From CAYJPV01 sp964372095 (GTDB taxonomy: Bacteria; Acidobacteriota; Vicinamibacteria; Vicinamibacterales; JAKQTR01), in NCBI GenBank assembly GCA_964372095.1, contig CAYJPV010000030.1, forward strand, positions 1-64,000: 64,000 bases of DNA, written 5' to 3'. Positions 42,880 through 51,767 of the stretch are shown piece by piece; the first letter of the stretch is position 1; each line of letters opens with the position of its first letter. A program made the translations under genes and the position numbers. Below the pieces are notes generated by a model. That model did no database searches, was not told the DNA's origin, and saw nothing but the letters and a program-made list of their open reading frames with translations.

Positions 42880-43110
42880 TCAGCCCTCTTCCTCGAATTC
42901 TTCTTCCTTCGGCGGCAGGAGCCTCGTGGGCGGCCGGATAGCCTCTCGATAGTCGTAGAGGGGCAGACCGCTCACGTGCCACGTGATCACGCACGCCGGA
43001 GACTTGGCGTCCAGTACAACGGTCACCGGACTGCCTTCGACGCCTGCCGCGAACGACAGACGGCACCCGCACGCCAGACGCGCGTGCGAAAAACCTTTCA
43101 ACATCACCAC
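42880..43110 (-). CDS. small conserved-looking protein of unknown function
   Basis: A 76-residue protein with cysteines in LACGCRLSF and SPACVITWH, then HVSGLPLYDYREAIRPP and an acidic tail (PPKEEEFEEEG). No family recognised. It follows the TlpA-like gene on the same strand with 9 nt spacing and ends shortly before an intrinsic terminator, so it is probably the last gene of the sigma-factor operon. The start is uncertain among two GTG and one ATG codons at 43104-43110. The cysteines could be redox partners of the TlpA-like protein or bind a metal. Confidence 0.62.
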   Translation of the reverse strand: MVMLKGFSHARLACGCRLSFAAGVEGSPVTVVLDAKSPACVITWHVSGLPLYDYREAIRPPTRLLPPKEEEFEEEG

Positions 43111-43119
43111 TGGATCATA

Positions 43120-43662
43120 CTACAGGAGCCCGAGGATCTCTTTCTCGAACTGTTCCTTGCTCGTCAGGCCCATGTGTTTCTTGCAGATCTTGCCGTCCCG
43201 GCCAATCAGGAACGTGGTCGGCAACCCCCAGATGGGGCCGTACGCCTCCTGAATGGCGTCGTTTCCCAGACCCACGAGTACCGGGTAGTTCATCTTGAAC
43301 TGGGTCACGAACGGCTTGAGCTGCTCGACCGTGTCGTCCACGGACAGTCCCACCACCACCAGCCCCTTGCTCTTGTACTTCGTTTGCAGTTCGACGAACC
43401 CGGGGATTTCGATCTTGCAGGGTGCGCACCAGGTGGCCCAGAAGTCGAGCAGGATGACCTTGCCTTTCAGGGAGGCCAGATTCACGGGCTTGCCCGTGTA
43501 GTCCTTCAGGGTGAAGTTCAGATTGGCGGGCTTGGGGTTCGGATCACAGACCCCGGCGCCGGCCGCGTCGCCCGTCACCGAGAGCCCCCGGCCGTGGAGG
43601 GCCACCAGACCCAGCCCCACGGCTGCCACCATCGCCACCACCCAGCGTTTGTCCACCATCAT
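43120..43662 (-). CDS. TlpA/ResA-like thioredoxin-fold protein
   Basis: A 180-residue protein with an N-terminal anchor or signal (about 5-25) and a periplasmic thioredoxin fold. The redox motif WCAPC lies at about residue 80 (FWATWCAPCKIEIPGF), and the cis-proline strand is in WGLPTTFLIGRDG. It would reduce disulfides in the envelope, for example in cytochrome c maturation. An extra C-terminal Cys (GKICKKH) is present. The ATG overlaps the stop of the anti-sigma gene by 1 nt (TGATG), so the genes are coupled. Confidence 0.9.
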   Translation of the reverse strand: MMVDKRWVVAMVAAVGLGLVALHGRGLSVTGDAAGAGVCDPNPKPANLNFTLKDYTGKPVNLASLKGKVILLDFWATWCAPCKIEIPGFVELQTKYKSKGLVVVGLSVDDTVEQLKPFVTQFKMNYPVLVGLGNDAIQEAYGPIWGLPTTFLIGRDGKICKKHMGLTSKEQFEKEILGLL

Positions 43663-44402
43663 CAATCCTCTCGAAAATCGCCAGCTATCCTGGCCACCTC
43701 GTCCGGGGTCTGGCGGGCCAGCACCACCCAGGTTCGACCACCGCGTTCGAAGGCAACTGCCGCGTGTCCCATGACCTCGAGATGGTGCTGCGGGAGCGAC
43801 TCGCCTTGAGGCAGGATGAACACCGACACCGGCACGTGCGCCTTCTTGTACAAGAGATGCGCAACCGAGCCATCAAGATACACGCAATGGCGCCCACCGA
43901 CCAGCGACAGCCCGTGCACCTGGCCCCGGTCGGGAATCGCGACCTCCCACCCGTACCGTTCGCGCAGGGCAGCCCGCACCTCTGCAGGCTCCAGGTCCGC
44001 GGGCTGGTCGAACAGGGCAAAGCACTTCAGGTGGTCCAGTGTGAGCTGGGCGGCCGCGGCCACAGACGGATTGATGAAGGTCGAATAGACCAGTGCGCCG
44101 GCCACGGCCAGCACCAGCGTCGCGGCCATGGCCAGTGGCCAGCGGACCGCGGAGCGTCCCGCCGCGCGCCCGGATACCATACGGCACCGTTCGCTGAGAC
44201 CGTCTGGTGCGGCCGTCACCAACTGGCCGGCGCGCGTACGCACGACGGTGCGCGCTGCCTGTTCCGCCGTCGCCCGGCGCTGACACGGCGGGCACGCCCC
44301 GAGGTGCTCGGTGACCACCGCGCGGTCCGCCGGACTGACCTCGCCGTCCACGAACGGTGTGACGAGCGTGTCGAGTTCCGAACAACGCTTCATATCCTGC
44401 AT
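43662..44402 (-). CDS. membrane anti-sigma factor with zinc-finger-like (zf-HC2) domain
   Basis: A 246-residue protein. The N-terminus holds the ZAS-type motif HLGACPPCQR (His-x3-Cys-x2-Cys, about residues 33-40), a single transmembrane helix at about 90-112 (PLAMAATLVLAVAGALVY), and a periplasmic domain of about 130 residues. It would hold the ECF sigma factor at the membrane. It starts 9 nt after the sigma gene; a second ATG at 44393 is equally plausible. The periplasmic domain is followed in the operon by a periplasmic thiol protein, so redox sensing is possible. Confidence 0.86.
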   Translation of the reverse strand: MQDMKRCSELDTLVTPFVDGEVSPADRAVVTEHLGACPPCQRRATAEQAARTVVRTRAGQLVTAAPDGLSERCRMVSGRAAGRSAVRWPLAMAATLVLAVAGALVYSTFINPSVAAAAQLTLDHLKCFALFDQPADLEPAEVRAALRERYGWEVAIPDRGQVHGLSLVGGRHCVYLDGSVAHLLYKKAHVPVSVFILPQGESLPQHHLEVMGHAAVAFERGGRTWVVLARQTPDEVARIAGDFRED

Positions 44403-44411
44403 CCTGCCTGT

Positions 44412-45023
44412 TTAGACGCCCGCCGGGCCGCCGGCGCCCCCGGTGCCGGCTCGGGCGGGCCTGGCGAGCCGGCCGGTGGTCGCCACCAGCCGATCGTGCA
44501 GCAGCCGGCGCCCGCGGGATATCCGCGACATCACGGTTCCGATGGGCACCCCGACGATGCGTGCGATATCGTCGTAGGAGAACTGCTCAACGTCACGGAG
44601 CCAGACGGCTTCACGAAACGCGTCGGGCAGCGCGTCGAGCGCCGCCCGCAGGTCCACGTCCATCGTCGCGCGCAACAATTCGTCCTCCGGCGTGGCCGGA
44701 CCGTCCGTGATGTCGGCCGCGCGCTCCACGGCCTCGCTGTCGGCCTCGACCGGGACACGGCCCTGATCGCGGCGCTGGTTCAGGAACGTGTTGTGGAGAA
44801 TCGTGAACATCCACGCCCTGAGATTCGTACCCGCCTGGAATTGCCGCGCCGACCGGAACGCCCGCAGGTACGTGTCCTGGACCAGGTCCTGCGCGTCGGC
44901 CTCGTTCCGTGTCAGGCGCAGCGCGGTGCTGTACAGGCGGTCAATCAGGGCGAGCGCTTCGTCTTCGAAGGCACTCCCTGCGGGTCCGGAGCCGGGCGAC
45001 GGGTGTGGGCGTTGGCGAAACAC
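44412..45023 (-). CDS. ECF-type RNA polymerase sigma factor
   Basis: A 203-residue sigma-70 family factor of the extracytoplasmic-function group. Region 2 is ALRLTRNEADAQDLVQDTYLRAF (about 35-57) with ILHNTFLNQRRD following. Region 4 is ALPDAFREAVWLRDVEQFSYDDIARIVG with the helix-turn-helix GVPIGTVMSRISRGRRLL. The N-terminal 18 residues are Pro/Gly-rich and may be dispensable. Head of an operon with its anti-sigma factor, a TlpA-like protein and a small Cys protein. The signal is likely an envelope or redox stress. Confidence 0.93.
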   Translation of the reverse strand: MFRQRPHPSPGSGPAGSAFEDEALALIDRLYSTALRLTRNEADAQDLVQDTYLRAFRSARQFQAGTNLRAWMFTILHNTFLNQRRDQGRVPVEADSEAVERAADITDGPATPEDELLRATMDVDLRAALDALPDAFREAVWLRDVEQFSYDDIARIVGVPIGTVMSRISRGRRLLHDRLVATTGRLARPARAGTGGAGGPAGV

Positions 45024-45347
45024 GGGTGTCGTACCGGCGCCCTGCCTATAAGAACACGCGCAGGCGCCTGAGTATTCCCTCCAGTATAGGCGAGGAGCGT
45101 CCCGGTACGCGTGAGCCCGCGTCTGCGCCTGGGGACACCCCTGCCCCCGGCAGGGGACGCCGGGCGGGCCACCGACAGGAGAACCGTGCCGAATCGCGCC
45201 GAAGATCGCAGGGCCGCCGAGGTATCCCTTTTGCAGGACAGATTGGAACTCCCAGGATCCGAAGCATTGCGGGGCCCGTCATAAGGGCGATAACATGCTC
45301 CGGACAGTCGTTCCAGTCAGCAGTTGCTCCGCTCGCGAGGTGAGTGT
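45024..45347. other. divergent intergenic region (324 nt)
   Basis: No gene seen. On the plus strand, TTGCGG (45267-45272) and TAACAT (45291-45296) with an 18-nt spacer form a weak promoter candidate for the peptidase-barrel gene. A GGAAT sequence upstream of the sigma gene on the minus strand might be an ECF-type -35 for autoregulation. Both are tentative. Confidence 0.4.
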
Positions 45348-48300
45348 ATGCACACGCGTTCCACGCGCCGTTTCCTGGCGCTAGGGTTGGTGCTTCTGGT
45401 TGCCGCCGGTGTTCTGGGCTTCGCCCTGCCTGCTCAGGCCCAGACGCCGTACGTGCCGTACTTCGGGAAGAACCTGGTCCGCTACGACCGGTTCGACTGG
45501 CAGATCTATACCACCGAACATTTCCAGATCTACTACTACCCCGAGACGCAGCGGCACATCGAGCGGGTCGCGGGGTATGCCGAGAGCGCGTATCAGCACA
45601 TCAGCGCGGAGCTGAAGCACGATCTGGCGTTCAAGGTTCCGATGATTCTGTTCAAGACGCACGCGGAGTTCGAACAGCAGAACGTCATCCCCGGCGCCGC
45701 GCAGGAAGGCGTGGGCGCCTTCGCCGAGTCGTCGCGGAACCGGATGCTGCTGCCGCTCGACGAGCCGCCGGACCTGCTCTACCGCCTGATTACCCACGAA
45801 CTCACGCACATCTTCGAGTTCGACATCATCCCCCAGTCGCTCATTCGTCAGTCGGCGCCCTTGTGGGTCACCGAGGGGCTGTCGGACTACATGACCGGCA
45901 TCTGGCGCCCGGTCGATCTGATGTCGGTGCGCGACGCGGCTATCGCCGACATCATCCCGAAGATGAGCGAGATGGAAGGGTACGGGGAGACCTCGAACCC
46001 CCGGCTGGTCTACAACCTCGGGCACGCCGCGATGGAGTTCATGGAGTCGCGGTGGGGCAAGGAGGGGATCCGGCAGTTCCTGTTCTCGCTGCGCAAGAGC
46101 GTGGTCGGCGGCGGCGAAGGCGCCTACATGGAGGCGTTCCAGCTCGAGCCCGAGGAGTTCGACCAGCAGTTCGACCGGTACCTCAAGGCCCGCTTCAAGC
46201 CGTTCCGCGACAAAGAAACACCAGCCGATTACGGCCGCAACCTGGCGCCCAAGCGCAAGAACTCGGACTTCGTTGGCGCGATTACGGTTGAGCCGTCGCC
46301 GTCGGGCGACATCCTGGCCACCGTGACGCTGAACATGAAGGACCGCGAGGTTGACATCGTGCTCGTGTCCGCCAAGGACGGCAAGGTGATCCGGAACCTG
46401 ACGTCCGGTTTCGACCAGAGCATGGGTTTCGACTACCTCGCCACACCGGGCGGGCGCTGGACGACGATCCCCTGGATGGCCTGGGCCCCGGCCGGCGACC
46501 GCCTGGCCTACGTGGTGCGCCGCGAGCGCAGCAAGGTGCTCATTGTCCAGAACGTGGTGACCCGCAAGATCGAACAGCGGATCGATCTCAAGAGCGTGGA
46601 CGATCCGGAGTCTCCGGTCTTCTCGCCGGACGGCCGCCGCATCGCGTTCTCGGGCATGCGTGAAGCGGTCGCGGACATCTTCGTGGTCGACCTGGCCACC
46701 GAGGAGGTCACGAACGTGACCAAGGACGACTTCGCCGACTACGGTCCGGCGTATTCGCCCGACGGAACGTTCATCATCTACATGGCGCGCATCAGCGGGA
46801 ACGAGAAGCTGTTCCGGCTGGACCTGGCGTCCGGGCAGAAGACCCAGCTCACGTTCGGCACCCATGACGACGCGGCCGCCCGCTTCATCGACGACGAGAC
46901 GATCGTCTTCTCGTCGACGGCGACCGACCCGAACCTCGCGGTCGAAGCGGACGTGGCGCGTAATGGTGCGACGTACAACCTCTGGACGCTGGGCATCAAG
47001 ACGGGTGAGTTGCGGCAGTGGACGGATGCGATCGGCGGGAATTTCTCACCGGTCGTCCTCAAGGATGGGAAGGCGACGAGGATCGCGTTCGTGTCCTACT
47101 ACAAGGGCGAGTACGGGCTTCACATGCTGGACCGCAAGGAGCCCATGCTGAAGGCCAGCACCGAGGACTTCGGAGCCCCGGGCCCGGTGATCGACTTCCA
47201 GGCGCCGCTGACGCACACCTTCATGGCGGAGAACAGGAAGAAGAAGGGCGCCTGGGCGAACATGTCGCTCGACGGCCGCCCCCCGGTCAGCGTCGGCGTG
47301 ACGAGCGGCGGCGACCTGTTCGGCGGCACGGCCATCTCGTTCACGGACGTCCTGGGCGACCGGCGCGTGGATATGTACGCGGCGTCGATGTCCCAGTACC
47401 GGCAGTTCGCGGCGTCACTCGTCAACCAGTCCCGACGGTTCCAGTACGCCCTCCAGGGATACTGGATGGATACGTTCTTCTACGGGCAGACCGGCGGCGT
47501 CTACTACGACCCCATCTACTCGCCCTACATCGATCGGGACCTCGCGACGGCCACCCGCTCCAACCGCGGCCTGACCGCGTTCGGGCTGTATCCCCTGAGC
47601 CGCTATTCACGGGTGGAACTGTCTGCCGGACTCGGGTACGTGAACGAGTCGTACAACGATCCGGTGCTGGCGGAAATCGCCAACGAGTACCAGCAGAGCT
47701 CGTACGGTCAGTCGCTGTTCCGGAGCGGCTACTACTCGCCGATGAGCGTGGCGTTCGTGCAGGAAACGACGATCTTCCGCGAATTCGGACCGTTGACCGG
47801 CCGCACCCTGCGCGTCTCGTACGAGTACGCGCCCAAGGTGAAAGACCTGTCGTGGCAGACGCTGGAGGTGGACGTCCGGAAGTACTTCCGCCTCTTCGGA
47901 TCGTCGGTGCTGGCGCTTCGCGGGAAAGCGTACCGGAGCTGGGGCCCGACGCCCGACTTCACGTACTTCGGGGGCAACTCGGAGATGCGCGGCTACGACT
48001 ATCTGGAGTTCGTCGGCCAGAAAGCGTTCTTCGCCAATGCCGAACTCCGCCTGCCCCTGGTCCACGCCATGGCCACGCCGATCGGCGTCGTTGGCGGGAT
48101 CCGCGGTGTGGCGTTCTTCAATATCGGCGGCGGCTGGTTCGACAATTCCGGGTACAAGTTCTCCACGAAGGACGACCAGGTCATCACGCCGGTCGTGGGC
48201 CTGAACTTCGACGCGAACGGCTTCCCAATCCCGGTATACGGGCAACCTGTGGGCGTCACAGGGTTCCGCCTCGTTGACGGGCGCGCGTCGTACGGGGTCG

Positions 48301-48458
48301 GCCTCGAAACCTTCGCCCTGGGGTTCCCGATCCACTTCGACTGGTCGTGGCGCACGTTGTTCAACAAGACCTGGGAAGACGCGATCTTCGCCGCCAACGG
48401 CGGCAGCGAAGCCTTCCGCAAGCCGCGTTTCCAGTTCTGGATCGGATTCGATTTCTAG
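45348..48458 (+). CDS. gluzincin peptidase-like / beta-propeller / outer-membrane barrel fusion
   Basis: A 1036-residue exported protein with signal peptide (about 1-32). Residues about 45-300 form a gluzincin-like peptidase domain: HELTH at about 149-153 (RLITHELTHIFEF) with a downstream Glu in WVTEGLSDYM. Residues about 310-620 are a WD40/TolB-like propeller (FSPDGRRIAFSGM, YSPDGTFIIYMAR). Residues about 640-1036 are a barrel of the BamA/surface-antigen type: alternating strands, GGNSEMRGYDYLEF near 865, and a terminal strand RFQFWIGFDF ending in Phe, as in barrels folded by BAM. All three parts are expected at the outer membrane. Start ATG follows GAGG. Confidence 0.82.
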   Translation: MHTRSTRRFLALGLVLLVAAGVLGFALPAQAQTPYVPYFGKNLVRYDRFDWQIYTTEHFQIYYYPETQRHIERVAGYAESAYQHISAELKHDLAFKVPMILFKTHAEFEQQNVIPGAAQEGVGAFAESSRNRMLLPLDEPPDLLYRLITHELTHIFEFDIIPQSLIRQSAPLWVTEGLSDYMTGIWRPVDLMSVRDAAIADIIPKMSEMEGYGETSNPRLVYNLGHAAMEFMESRWGKEGIRQFLFSLRKSVVGGGEGAYMEAFQLEPEEFDQQFDRYLKARFKPFRDKETPADYGRNLAPKRKNSDFVGAITVEPSPSGDILATVTLNMKDREVDIVLVSAKDGKVIRNLTSGFDQSMGFDYLATPGGRWTTIPWMAWAPAGDRLAYVVRRERSKVLIVQNVVTRKIEQRIDLKSVDDPESPVFSPDGRRIAFSGMREAVADIFVVDLATEEVTNVTKDDFADYGPAYSPDGTFIIYMARISGNEKLFRLDLASGQKTQLTFGTHDDAAARFIDDETIVFSSTATDPNLAVEADVARNGATYNLWTLGIKTGELRQWTDAIGGNFSPVVLKDGKATRIAFVSYYKGEYGLHMLDRKEPMLKASTEDFGAPGPVIDFQAPLTHTFMAENRKKKGAWANMSLDGRPPVSVGVTSGGDLFGGTAISFTDVLGDRRVDMYAASMSQYRQFAASLVNQSRRFQYALQGYWMDTFFYGQTGGVYYDPIYSPYIDRDLATATRSNRGLTAFGLYPLSRYSRVELSAGLGYVNESYNDPVLAEIANEYQQSSYGQSLFRSGYYSPMSVAFVQETTIFREFGPLTGRTLRVSYEYAPKVKDLSWQTLEVDVRKYFRLFGSSVLALRGKAYRSWGPTPDFTYFGGNSEMRGYDYLEFVGQKAFFANAELRLPLVHAMATPIGVVGGIRGVAFFNIGGGWFDNSGYKFSTKDDQVITPVVGLNFDANGFPIPVYGQPVGVTGFRLVDGRASYGVGLETFALGFPIHFDWSWRTLFNKTWEDAIFAANGGSEAFRKPRFQFWIGFDF

Positions 48459-48479
48459 GCGATCGTGCGGGCCGGCACC

Positions 48480-48504
48480 GGGGCCAGGCCATCGGCCTGG
48501 CCCC
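48480..48504 (+). terminator. hairpin terminator after the peptidase-barrel gene
   Basis: Perfect 11-bp stem (GGGGCCAGGCC / GGCCTGGCCCC) with an ATC loop, followed by GTTTGC. It lies 21 nt after the stop and 21 nt before the thioesterase start. The T-tract is short, so the strength is uncertain. Confidence 0.7.
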
Positions 48505-48525
48505 GTTTGCTGTACGCTTGACGAC

Positions 48526-49002
48526 ATGGACCTCACGCCCAAGCCTTCGTCCGAGTCGTTCACCGAAATGGTGCAGGTCGTCCTGCCGAACGACGCCAAC
48601 CCGCACGGCTTCATTCTCGGCGGCACGGTGATGCACCTGGTGGACATTGCCGGCGCCATCGCGGCCTTGCGCCATACACGCACGCCGTTAGTGACAGCCG
48701 CCGTGGACGGGTTGCAGTTCCTCCACCCGATCAAGGTCGGCGATCTGATCATCCTGCGCGCACGCGTCACGTGCACGTTTACGACGTCGCTGGAAGTCGA
48801 GGTGGAGGTGTTCTCGGAAGAAACCCTGACCGGCGCCCGGACGCTCACCAGTCACGCCTATCTGACGTTCGCGACCTTCGACGCGAATGGGGCTCGCCCG
48901 CCTGTGCGTCCGCTGGCCGTGGACTCGGAGGACGATCGCCTGCGCTGCACGGAAGCCCATGCGCGGCGTGCCGAACGGCTGAAACGGCGGGAACGGCGGT
49001 GA
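48526..49002 (+). CDS. acyl-CoA thioesterase (hotdog fold, YciA-type)
   Basis: A 158-residue hotdog-fold thioesterase of the YciA/BFIT family. The NPHGFILGGTVMHLVDIAGAI segment contains the family HG-GG-D pattern, and HPIKVGDLIILRARV is also conserved. It hydrolyses acyl-CoA to free acid and CoA. The C-terminal tail is Arg-rich (AHARRAERLKRRERR). It has its own upstream hairpin terminator, so it is likely transcribed separately from the barrel gene. Confidence 0.9.
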   Translation: MDLTPKPSSESFTEMVQVVLPNDANPHGFILGGTVMHLVDIAGAIAALRHTRTPLVTAAVDGLQFLHPIKVGDLIILRARVTCTFTTSLEVEVEVFSEETLTGARTLTSHAYLTFATFDANGARPPVRPLAVDSEDDRLRCTEAHARRAERLKRRERR

Positions 49003-49036
49003 GGACGCGCCTGGAGTGGGGGCCGGCTGGTTCGTG

Positions 49037-49058
49037 GGGGCCGGCTTCAGCCGGCCCC
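49037..49058. terminator. hairpin between convergent genes
   Basis: Perfect stem GGGGCCGGCT / AGCCGGCCCC with a 2-nt TC loop (arms 49037-49046 and 49049-49058), between the thioesterase and the TPR-protease gene. A partial copy (GGGGGCCGGCTGG) lies directly upstream. It could terminate both directions or be a REP-like unit; it shares its CTTCAG centre with the hairpin at 21469 (CTGAAG). Confidence 0.55.
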
Positions 49059-49065
49059 ACTGGCG

Positions 49066-50580
49066 CTACGACGCCCGATTGAGCCGCAGGACGGCGCGTT
49101 CCAGGTCGAACGACACCCGATAGCGGCTGAGGAACTGGTGCCCGACAATGCCCCCGAGTTCGTACCCCAGGAGCACGCTCGGCGCCCGCAGGTTCAGCAC
49201 GACCACCGAGAAGTTCCGGTAGCGGATATCGTCGCTGAACGCCAGATGGACCCCGGGCAGCAGGTACGCGTCGGGATCCCACCCTGATGCACCCCAGACC
49301 TTGAGCCCGATCTTGCGCTCCGGCGCCGGGCGGTTCAGCGCCGTGACTGTCGTCGTGCTGATCGAAATCACCTGGCCGCCGGTATCCACCACGAAACTGA
49401 CCGGGTGGTTGTCATCGACCATCCCCCGCACGGTCGCGAGGCGGTTCATCCACAGGGGCATGCGCACATCGGCGCGGTCGGCTTCCGGCAACCGCCGGGA
49501 CACGGTCATCAGCTGGCGCTGGTAATCCACCGACATCGACAGGCCCATCGCGAGCGGCGAAAAGGCCTCCGACTCGACCCTCGGCAGTTCCGCCAGCGCC
49601 GGGCTCTTGATGATCGTCGGGACATTGCGCACGCGGAGCGTCCCCACGTCGAGGCGGTCTATGCGCGCCAGATGCAGGCCCCGCAGCCCCACGTTTCCCA
49701 CGCCGGCACTGATGGTGTAGGTCACGGGCTGGACGCCCTGGCGCTCGGCGACGCCCTGTGACAGCACGGCCATCTCTGACCCGGTATCGACCACGATGTC
49801 CATGTCGCGGCTGCCGTTGACGCGGCCACGCACCAGCATCTTGTCGTTCTCGACACGGAACGGTATGACGTGGACCTGGTTGGGGTTCCCGAGGACCTCG
49901 TTCGGCTGGCGGCGGCCGAAAGACATGAGGAACCGCAGTTCCGCCCGCGCGAGGAGCGCGCGATCGTCGCGGGCGCCGACGGGCAGCAGATTGATGAAAC
50001 GCACCAGCGACTCGGCCGCCAGATCGTAGCGCCCCAGGCGTTCGTAGACGTTGCCCACCGTGTGATGGAACTCGGGATCACGCGGATTGATGGCCAGGGC
50101 CGCCTGCGCGTGCTCCAGGGCGTCCGGGAGCTTCCCGCGGGCCGACAGCGCGCGCCCCAGCCCGTTGATGGCCCGGGCATCCTTGGGCGCCAGGGCCAGC
50201 GCGTCACGGTACGACTCTTCGGCCTCCGAGAACAGGCCGGACGCCCACATCGAGTCGGCGAACAACGACAGCACCTCGCTGTCGCCAGGCAACTCCTGAC
50301 GAAGCGCCTGCGCCTCCGCCCGCGCCAGGCCGAACTCGGCGACACGGAGCGCCGACTGCACGACGCCCTTCCGCGCCTGCGTCCGGACCGCGGGCTCCTC
50401 GGACGTCAGCGCCACCTGATACGCGTCGAGGGCATCCTGGTACAGGCCCTGAGAGAAGAGAAACCGCCCGAGTTGAAGTTGGACGTCCGGCGCCTGTGCC
50501 GGCACGAACGCCGCCAGTCCGGCGACGACCGCCAGCATGGCCAGAACCGTCAACAGCGCCGAAGCTCCGCGTGGGGACAC
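49066..50580 (-). CDS. exported TPR protein with tandem retropepsin-like domains
   Basis: A 504-residue protein with a signal peptide or anchor (about 8-28), three to four TPR units (about 32-210; for example PKDARAINGLGRALSARGKLPDALEHAQ) and two aspartyl-protease-like domains. The first has VVDTGSEMAVLS (about 263), the second VVDTGGQVISIS (about 398). Each is followed by a strand block similar to retropepsin flaps. Two DTG motifs in one chain would allow an internal pseudo-dimer, as in pepsin. Processing of an envelope protein is a fair guess; the substrate is unknown. Confidence 0.86.
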   Translation of the reverse strand: MSPRGASALLTVLAMLAVVAGLAAFVPAQAPDVQLQLGRFLFSQGLYQDALDAYQVALTSEEPAVRTQARKGVVQSALRVAEFGLARAEAQALRQELPGDSEVLSLFADSMWASGLFSEAEESYRDALALAPKDARAINGLGRALSARGKLPDALEHAQAALAINPRDPEFHHTVGNVYERLGRYDLAAESLVRFINLLPVGARDDRALLARAELRFLMSFGRRQPNEVLGNPNQVHVIPFRVENDKMLVRGRVNGSRDMDIVVDTGSEMAVLSQGVAERQGVQPVTYTISAGVGNVGLRGLHLARIDRLDVGTLRVRNVPTIIKSPALAELPRVESEAFSPLAMGLSMSVDYQRQLMTVSRRLPEADRADVRMPLWMNRLATVRGMVDDNHPVSFVVDTGGQVISISTTTVTALNRPAPERKIGLKVWGASGWDPDAYLLPGVHLAFSDDIRYRNFSVVVLNLRAPSVLLGYELGGIVGHQFLSRYRVSFDLERAVLRLNRAS

Positions 50581-50642
50581 GATTCGCCTCCGGGAAAACT
50601 GAGCCTGATTGGGGGTGCCTGTTGACAGGATACTTGAAGCAG

Positions 50643-50756
50643 GGGCCGGGGGCTAGGGGCTGGGGGTTGGGGGTTGGGGGTTGGGGGTTGGAGGTTGGGG
50701 GTTGGAGGTTGGAGGTGCGTTTCCCCAATCCCCAATCCCCAATCCCGAATCCCCAG
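50643..50756. repeat. heptamer tract 11, inverted pair (hairpin)
   Basis: GGGGTTG/GGAGGTTG units on the left and CCCCAAT/CCCGAAT units on the right, long enough for a hairpin of about 30 bp with mismatches. Lies between the TPR-protease start and the nuoI stop. Confidence 0.85.
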
Positions 50757-51221
50757 CTATCGTGTGTACTGCCTGATCGGCAACCCGTCGTACATGTCGT
50801 CGATACGCAGAATTTGCGCCTCGCGGCTGTAGGTGCCCAGCTCGTAATCTTCGCTCATCACCAGGGCTTTAATCGGCTTGGTCGGGCAGACTTCCGAGCA
50901 CAGGCCGCAGAAGCTGCAGCGCGACAGGTTGAAGTCGAAATAGTCGAGCACCTTGATCTTCATGCCCGGTTCGCGGTGACCGCCGAGCGAGATCAGGTCG
51001 TCCGGACAGGCTTTGGCGCACTGGTCGCAGACGATACACGTCTGGGCGCCGGTGCCGGGTTCGACCTGCAGACGCAGCACGCCGCGAAAACGCGGCGCCA
51101 CCGGGCGCCGCTCTTTCGGATACTGGAAGGTGAACGCGGGCTCGGGCGTGTACTTCAGCGTGACCGCCAGGCCCTTGATGAAGTCCACGAGGAAGATGGA
51201 GCGCAGGAACTTCCCCAGCAT
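50757..51221 (-). CDS. nuoI: NADH-quinone oxidoreductase subunit I
   Basis: A 154-residue NuoI-type protein with two [4Fe-4S] motifs, CIVCDQCAKACP and CSFCGLCSEVCP, and the N-terminal amphipathic region (GLAVTLKYTPEPAFTFQYP). It carries electrons between the peripheral arm and the membrane arm of complex I. Its ATG overlaps the nuoB stop by 1 nt (TGATG). No other nuo genes are nearby, so these two come from a separate locus or second copy. The C-terminus ends against the inverted heptamer tract. Confidence 0.93.
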   Translation of the reverse strand: MLGKFLRSIFLVDFIKGLAVTLKYTPEPAFTFQYPKERRPVAPRFRGVLRLQVEPGTGAQTCIVCDQCAKACPDDLISLGGHREPGMKIKVLDYFDFNLSRCSFCGLCSEVCPTKPIKALVMSEDYELGTYSREAQILRIDDMYDGLPIRQYTR

Positions 51222-51757
51222 CACACACGCTCCTCGACGATGATCGGCTCGGTCCCGCCCACCTGGATCCGGCGTTCCTTGCGGAACACGGTGCTCTCCT
51301 TCGCGATCTTGTCCTGGAGGCGCATGATGCCGTAGAACAGCGCCTCGGGTCGGGGCGGGCAGCCGGAGATGTACACGTCCACCGGCACGACCTTGTCCAC
51401 GCCCTGCAACACGCTGTAGGTCGGGAACGGCCCGCCGGCATTGGAACAGCTGCCCATGGAAATGACCCACTTGGGCTCGGGCATCTGATCGTAAAGCCGG
51501 CGCAGGACCGGAGCCATCTTCTTGGTCACGGTTCCGGCGACGATCATGAGATCGGCCTGCCGCGGTGACGCCCGGAACACTTCGGCGCCAAACCGGGCAA
51601 TGTCAAAACGCGACCCGCCGGCCGCCATCATTTCGATCGCGCAACACGCGAGCCCGAACCCCATCGGCCACAGCGAATTCTGCCGGGCCCACGCCATCAC
51701 CTTGTCGAGGTTCGTCGTGATGATGTTGTCCTCGAACCGGTGGTCGATTACACCCAT
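51221..51757 (-). CDS. nuoB: NADH-quinone oxidoreductase subunit B
   Basis: A 178-residue NuoB with the N2-cluster cysteines: the tandem CC in GLACCAIEMMAAG, C in GSCSNAGG and C in SGCPPRPEALFYG. It is the last Fe-S subunit before quinone. It forms an operon with nuoI, while the canonical neighbours nuoA, nuoC and nuoD are absent. A ferredoxin gene is just upstream with 10 nt between. The missing partners are presumably encoded elsewhere. Confidence 0.93.
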   Translation of the reverse strand: MGVIDHRFEDNIITTNLDKVMAWARQNSLWPMGFGLACCAIEMMAAGGSRFDIARFGAEVFRASPRQADLMIVAGTVTKKMAPVLRRLYDQMPEPKWVISMGSCSNAGGPFPTYSVLQGVDKVVPVDVYISGCPPRPEALFYGIMRLQDKIAKESTVFRKERRIQVGGTEPIIVEERV

Positions 51758-51767
51758 GACTGCATCC

